This document shows positions 60,746-64,000 of a stretch of 64,000 bases of DNA, piece by piece. Location: assembly GCA_046331175.1 (NCBI GenBank), contig JAXLRI010000013.1, positions 1 to 64,000 on the forward strand, given 5' to 3'. Below the pieces are notes generated by a model. It saw only the letters and a program-made list of their open reading frames with translations. It was not told the origin of the DNA and ran no database searches. Every line of letters starts with the position of its first letter. Position 1 is the stretch's first letter. This DNA comes from JAWKIW01 sp046331175. Lineage in GTDB: Bacteria > Actinomycetota > Acidimicrobiia > Acidimicrobiales > Acidimicrobilacustridaceae. A program made the translations under genes and the position numbers.

Positions 60746-61870
60746 GTGGACCTGAGCTTCGACGAGGACGAGGCCGCCTTCGCCGGCGAGGTGCGGGCCT
60801 GGCTCGACGAGCACCTCGAGGTGCCCGGCCCCTTCCCCACGCTCGACGAGGAGATCGCCTGGGGCCGCACGTGGCAGGCCCGGCTCGCCGCCGACCGGTG
60901 GGTGGGGCTCACGTGGCCGCGCGAGGTGGGCGGTCGCGGCGCGTCGCCGGTGCAGGTCGCCATCTTCAACATGGAGTACGCGCGTGCCGGGGCGCCTCAG
61001 CCGGTGGGACGGGTCGGCCTCAACCTCGCCGGCCCCACGCTGCTCGCCCACGGCACCCCCGAGCAGCAGGCCTGCTGGCTGCCCGGCATCCTCGACGCCT
61101 CCGAGATCTGGTGCCAGCTCTTCTCCGAGCCCGACGCCGGCTCCGACCTCGCCTCGCTGGCCACCCGGGCCGTGCCCGTCGACGGAGGCTGGCTGCTCTC
61201 GGGCCAGAAGGTGTGGACCTCCTACGCCCAGTTCGCCCGCTGGGGCATCTGCCTGGCCCGCACCGATCCCGACGCCCCCAAGCACAAGGGGATCTCCTAC
61301 CTCGTCGTCGACATGGAGGCGGCCGGCATCGAGATCCGCCCGCTGGTCCAGATCACCGCCGAGGCCGAGTTCAACGAGGTCTTCCTCGACGAGGTGTTCG
61401 TGCCGTCCGAGCACCTCGTGGGCGGCCTGCACCAGGGCTGGGCCGTGGCCAACACCACGCTGGCCCACGAGCGGGGCACCACCTTCCCCTTCAAGGAGCA
61501 GGTGGTCCACGAGGTGTACCTCGACGATCTCTACCGGGCGGCGCTGGAGTCCGGCGCCCTCGACGACGTCACCGTGGCCGACGACCTCGCCGATGCCTTC
61601 GTCGCGCTGCGCGTCCTGCGGCTGCACAACTGGCGCACGCTGTCGCGCCTGGGTCGTGGCCTCGAGCCCGGTCCTGAGTCGAGCTACGTGAAGCTGGCGT
61701 GGTCCGACATGTCCCAGCACCTGTCGGCCGTCGCCCTCGACGTGGCCCCCGACGACCCGCGGTGGCAGCGGCAGTGGCTGTGGTCCAAGGCCGCCTCGAT
61801 CGCCGGCGGCACGTCGGAGATCCAGAAGACGATCATCGGCGAGCGCCTCCTCGGCCTGCCGCGCGGCTGA
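60746..61870 (+). CDS. acyl-CoA dehydrogenase (FadE type)
   Basis: A 374-residue flavoenzyme with the three-domain ACAD layout: helical N-terminal part (DLSFDEDEAAFAGEVRAWLDEHL), QLFSEPDAGSDLASL (about 125-139), TGxxVW-like SGQKVWTSYAQFA (about 152), and the C-terminal FAD/tetramer block SIAGGTSEIQKTIIGERLLGLP (about 352-373). It introduces the alpha-beta double bond in acyl-CoA made by the upstream ligase. GTG 60746 has GAGGGGGGA at a good distance. The catalytic base cannot be placed with certainty by eye. Confidence 0.9.
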   Translation: MDLSFDEDEAAFAGEVRAWLDEHLEVPGPFPTLDEEIAWGRTWQARLAADRWVGLTWPREVGGRGASPVQVAIFNMEYARAGAPQPVGRVGLNLAGPTLLAHGTPEQQACWLPGILDASEIWCQLFSEPDAGSDLASLATRAVPVDGGWLLSGQKVWTSYAQFARWGICLARTDPDAPKHKGISYLVVDMEAAGIEIRPLVQITAEAEFNEVFLDEVFVPSEHLVGGLHQGWAVANTTLAHERGTTFPFKEQVVHEVYLDDLYRAALESGALDDVTVADDLADAFVALRVLRLHNWRTLSRLGRGLEPGPESSYVKLAWSDMSQHLSAVALDVAPDDPRWQRQWLWSKAASIAGGTSEIQKTIIGERLLGLPRG

Positions 61871-61940
61871 GCGTCGCATCTTCGCCGACCCGGCGCCGGG
61901 CCGACCGTCGGTCGATCGCAGGTGGCTAACGTTCGGCGCC

Positions 61941-62483
61941 ATGGGACTGGCCGCCGACCTCGGGTACACCTACTCGCCGCCGAACGCCTTGCAGCGCACG
62001 ATGCAGGCCTTCGGCTCCACCAAGCCGGGCGCGTGGTTCTTCTCGAAGTCGCTGCGCCACTTCGACCGGGCCATCCACAAGGTGTCCAAGGGGCGGACGA
62101 GCATGCCGGCCGTGCTCGCCGGCCTGCCGGTGCTGATGGTGACCACCACCGGCCGCAAGAGCGGCCAGCCGCGCACCACGCCGCTCATCGCCCCGCCGGT
62201 GGGCGACACCGTCGCCCTGCTCGGCACCAACTTCGGCCAGGCCAACACGCCGGCGTGGGTGCTCAACCTCGAGGCCGACCCCCACGCCACCGTCGAGTAC
62301 CACAACGTCACCAAGGCGGTCGTGGCCCGGCCCGCCACCGACGCGGAGCGCGACGAGATCTGGCAGGTGGCCGACGGCGTCTACGGCGGCTACGCCAAGT
62401 ACCAGCAGCGCATCACCGGCCGCCAGATCCGCCTCTTCGTCCTCGACCCCGACCCCGACCCCGACCCGGGTTCGACGAGCTGA
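61941..62483 (+). CDS. Ddn-family F420-dependent nitroreductase-fold protein
   Basis: A 180-residue protein with VLMVTTTGRKSGQPRTTPLIAPPVGDTVALLGTNFGQANTPAWVLNLEADP (about 62-115), the hallmark of deazaflavin-dependent nitroreductase (Ddn/FDOR-B) proteins: the TTGRKSG loop contacts F420 phosphate and the NxxxxPxWxxNLxAxP block lines the cofactor site. The N-terminal amphipathic helix suggests membrane association, as in Ddn. TAACGT (61927-61932) eight bases before the ATG suggests leaderless expression. The C-terminus is a (DP)n repeat. Confidence 0.9.
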   Translation: MGLAADLGYTYSPPNALQRTMQAFGSTKPGAWFFSKSLRHFDRAIHKVSKGRTSMPAVLAGLPVLMVTTTGRKSGQPRTTPLIAPPVGDTVALLGTNFGQANTPAWVLNLEADPHATVEYHNVTKAVVARPATDAERDEIWQVADGVYGGYAKYQQRITGRQIRLFVLDPDPDPDPGSTS

Positions 62484-62515
62484 TCCACGGGGCGGGTCGG
62501 CGGTGACCGATCGGC

Positions 62516-62974
62516 TCAACCCGCGGGGTTGTCGGTGGCGGGCTCGCAGATGACGACGGGGATGTCGCGGTCGGTGTTGCGCTGGTAGCCCTCGTAGCCC
62601 TTGTAGGCCGCCACGATGGTGGGCCACAGCTCGGCCTTCTCCTCGGGCGAGGCGGTGCGGGCGACGTAGGGGCGGGTGACGTCGTCGATGGTCAGCTCGA
62701 CGTCGGGGTTGGCGGCCAGGTTCTTGTACCAGTCGGGGTGGTCGGTCGACCCGCCCTTCGACGCGACGAGCACCACCCGGTCGGGTTCGCAGATGGGCGC
62801 GGTGAGCATCGTGGATCGGCGCTGGCCGCTCTTGCGGCCGGTCGTGTGCAGCTCGAGCGGCTGCATGCCGAGCAGCTTCTTGGGGAACCGGCCGCCGCTG
62901 ACCCACAGCAGGGCGCGGTGGCCGTGTTCGAGCATCCAGGCGCCGGCGGCGATCACGGGGTCGGGGGTGCGCAC
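62516..62974 (-). CDS. Ddn-family F420-dependent nitroreductase-fold protein
   Basis: A 152-residue relative of the neighbouring protein: LELHTTGRKSGQRRSTMLTAPICEPDRVVLVASKGGSTDHPDWYKNLAANPDVEL (about 41-95) carries the same F420-binding TTGRKSG and xxPxWxxNLxANP blocks, and ends in GYQRNTDRDIPVVIC. Members reduce quinones or other electrophiles with F420H2. GTG 62974. Convergent with the paralogue, 32 bases apart; the two are only distantly similar, so not a recent duplication. Confidence 0.9.
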   Translation of the reverse strand: MRTPDPVIAAGAWMLEHGHRALLWVSGGRFPKKLLGMQPLELHTTGRKSGQRRSTMLTAPICEPDRVVLVASKGGSTDHPDWYKNLAANPDVELTIDDVTRPYVARTASPEEKAELWPTIVAAYKGYEGYQRNTDRDIPVVICEPATDNPAG

Positions 62975-63064
62975 GGGTGGCTCCTCGGGGGTCGGGTGCG
63001 CCTCAGGATGCCACGGCCGTGCCCAGAGACCATCCGGCGCGACCTGCCGAGGTCGTCGGCCGGC

Positions 63065-63559
63065 CTACCAGTACCCGGCCATCAGCTCGGTGGCCCACGC
63101 CGGCTGCGCGACCTCGCCGCGCGGGCCGAACTCGACCATGTGAGGCTTGATGTCGACCACCGGCGTGCCGTCGATGGCGTCGAGGCCGGCGACGCGGAGC
63201 GTGGCGCCGTCGACCGAGAGGACGCGGCAGGTCGTGACGCCGAGGCGGTTCGGTCGGTCCTTGGCCCGCTGGGCGAAGATGCCGACCTCGGGCCAGTCGG
63301 GGTTGCCGCGCGGGTGGCGGCTCATGCGGCTCGGGTCCCACGACGCAAGGTGGAAGGCGTACACGACCAGGCAGTGGCTGAAGGCGTCGAGGCCGAGCAG
63401 GGCCCGCTCGTCGAACGGCGGGACCAGCTCGATCGACGAGGTCTCGTCGTCCCACGCGTCGTCGACGGCCTCGGCCCGGGTGCTGCGCACCACGCCGATC
63501 GGATGCAGCACGAGGGGGTCGAGGCCCGAGGGCGGGGGAGCGATGTCGTCGGAGGCCAT
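63065..63559 (-). CDS. trmO: TrmO/TsaA-family tRNA (t6A37) methyltransferase
   Basis: A 164-residue single-domain protein: LHPIGVVRSTRAEAVDDAW (about 17-35), SIELVPPFDERALLGLDAFSHCLVVYAFH (about 42-70), RHPRGNPDWPEVGIFAQRAKDRPNRLGVTTCRVL (about 81-114) and LDAIDGTPVVDIKPHM (about 128-143). GIFAxRxxxRPNxLG and DGTPxxDIKP are the UPF0066/TrmO hallmarks. The family uses S-adenosylmethionine to methylate N6-threonylcarbamoyl-adenosine 37 in tRNA. ATG 63559 has GGAGG-free upstream sequence but starts at the family N-terminus. Confidence 0.92.
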   Translation of the reverse strand: MASDDIAPPPSGLDPLVLHPIGVVRSTRAEAVDDAWDDETSSIELVPPFDERALLGLDAFSHCLVVYAFHLASWDPSRMSRHPRGNPDWPEVGIFAQRAKDRPNRLGVTTCRVLSVDGATLRVAGLDAIDGTPVVDIKPHMVEFGPRGEVAQPAWATELMAGYW

Positions 63560-63600
63560 GGTGGCCAGTCTGCCCGTGGTGGCGTCGATCCCGCCGACGA

Positions 63601-64000
63601 TCACCCGAGGACGTCGGCGACGCGGCCGGCCCAGCCGCGGTCGCGGCGGCGGGCCTGCTCGGCGTCGAAGGGCTCGGCGGTCGGCAGCGGCGTGCCGGTC
63701 AGCAGGTGAGCGGCCCGGGCCGCCAGCGCGGCCAGCGTGAGGGTGGGGCCGTAGCCGGTGGAGGTGACGAACACCGACGAGTCGGCGCACAGCAGGTTCT
63801 CGATGTCGTGGAAGCGGCTCTCGGGGCCGACGACGCTGGTGCGGGGATCGTCGCCCATGCGGCAGGTGCCCATGATGTGGCGCGACGCCGGCGCCACCCC
63901 GAGCGGGTTCTTGAGGTCGAGCTCGGTCAGCTCGCCGAGCGGGGGCGACGTCGTCGAGAAGGCCCACTCGGCGCCGGCGTCGCACAGCACGTCCTCGAGC
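63601..64000 (-). CDS. GMC-family oxidoreductase, C-terminal part (truncated by window end)
   Basis: The last 132 or so residues of a GMC (choline-dehydrogenase/cholesterol-oxidase-like) flavoenzyme; the gene continues beyond position 64000. Visible are SRHIMGTCRMGDDPRTSVV, with the conserved active-site His, and RFHDIENLLCADSSVFVTSTGYGPTLTLAALAARAAHLL. The usual G-x-N-P-x-L-T near the second catalytic residue reads TGYGPTLT, with Gly in place of Asn/His. The start and FAD-binding N-terminus are outside the window, so substrate class cannot be judged. Confidence 0.85.
   Translation of the reverse strand, partial: LEDVLCDAGAEWAFSTTSPPLGELTELDLKNPLGVAPASRHIMGTCRMGDDPRTSVVGPESRFHDIENLLCADSSVFVTSTGYGPTLTLAALAARAAHLLTGTPLPTAEPFDAEQARRRDRGWAGRVADVLG

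Overview
This 64 kb window is ordinary-looking chromosomal DNA from a very GC-rich, high-GC Gram-positive bacterium. The gene content fits an actinobacterium, most likely a member of the Acidimicrobiia. Pointers are two LLM-class F420-type oxidoreductases, two Ddn-type F420 nitroreductase-fold proteins, two WS/DGAT acyltransferases, many acyl-CoA synthetases, a CYP125/142-type P450, many GTG starts, 4-base start/stop overlaps, and promoters with TAnnnT -10 boxes only a few bases ahead of the start codon. The lineage is inferred from gene content only. No rRNA, tRNA, CRISPR array, insertion sequence or phage gene was recognised, and no gene-free stretch exceeds about 300 bases.

Layout. 1-3.6 kb: small membrane and cupin genes, a decayed DUF222 gene and an acylphosphatase. 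3.9-9.8 kb: an acyl-CoA ligase, a copper-handling trio (PCu(A)C chaperone, cupredoxin, Sco1) on the minus strand, a short-chain dehydrogenase and an F420-type oxidoreductase. 9.9-12.4 kb: a degenerate TPP-enzyme homologue coupled to a GT87-like membrane glycosyltransferase. 12.6-21.7 kb: a FadD19-like ligase / WS-DGAT / hydrolase operon, a P450, a secreted DUF4185 lipoprotein, an AMACR-type CoA-transferase-fold enzyme and another LLM oxidoreductase. 21.9-28.2 kb: a complete branched-chain-amino-acid-type (Liv) ABC transporter operon. 28.3-35.3 kb: a beta-propeller lipoprotein, an acetoacetate-decarboxylase-like protein, an SDR, an EchA19-like hydratase, a long charged-helix membrane protein and another ligase. 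35.3-44.9 kb: a secreted DUF4397 protein, aldehyde dehydrogenase, a second FadD19-like ligase, a second WS/DGAT and three alpha/beta hydrolases. 44.9-51.4 kb: a TetR/DUF2306 divergent pair, a Tat-exported phospholipase-C-type enzyme and a membrane-fused solute-binding protein. 51.5-58.0 kb: alcohol dehydrogenase, VOC protein and a second Liv transporter operon. 58.0-64.0 kb: a TetR gene divergent from a FadD17-like ligase and acyl-CoA dehydrogenase, two Ddn-type proteins, TrmO and the truncated end of a GMC oxidoreductase.

How it fits together. The dominant theme is uptake, CoA activation and beta-oxidation of fatty-acid or sterol-side-chain-like substrates, with storage as wax ester or triacylglycerol. 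Three genes of this theme (FadD19-like at 12610, EchA19-like at 31283, FadD19-like at 39604) carry the same KstR-like operator GAGAACnnGTTnnA at their promoters. A TetR gene at 58861 sits between two near-identical palindromes, one at the FadD17-like promoter and one ahead of the second Liv operon. A third palindrome class (TGACG-N3-CGTCA) precedes the 3906 ligase, the 7896 SDR and the first Liv operon. The most unusual single observation is that two unrelated secreted proteins, 12 kb apart, end in a Thr-rich stalk followed by exactly AVTPAFTG, which looks like a C-terminal tag.
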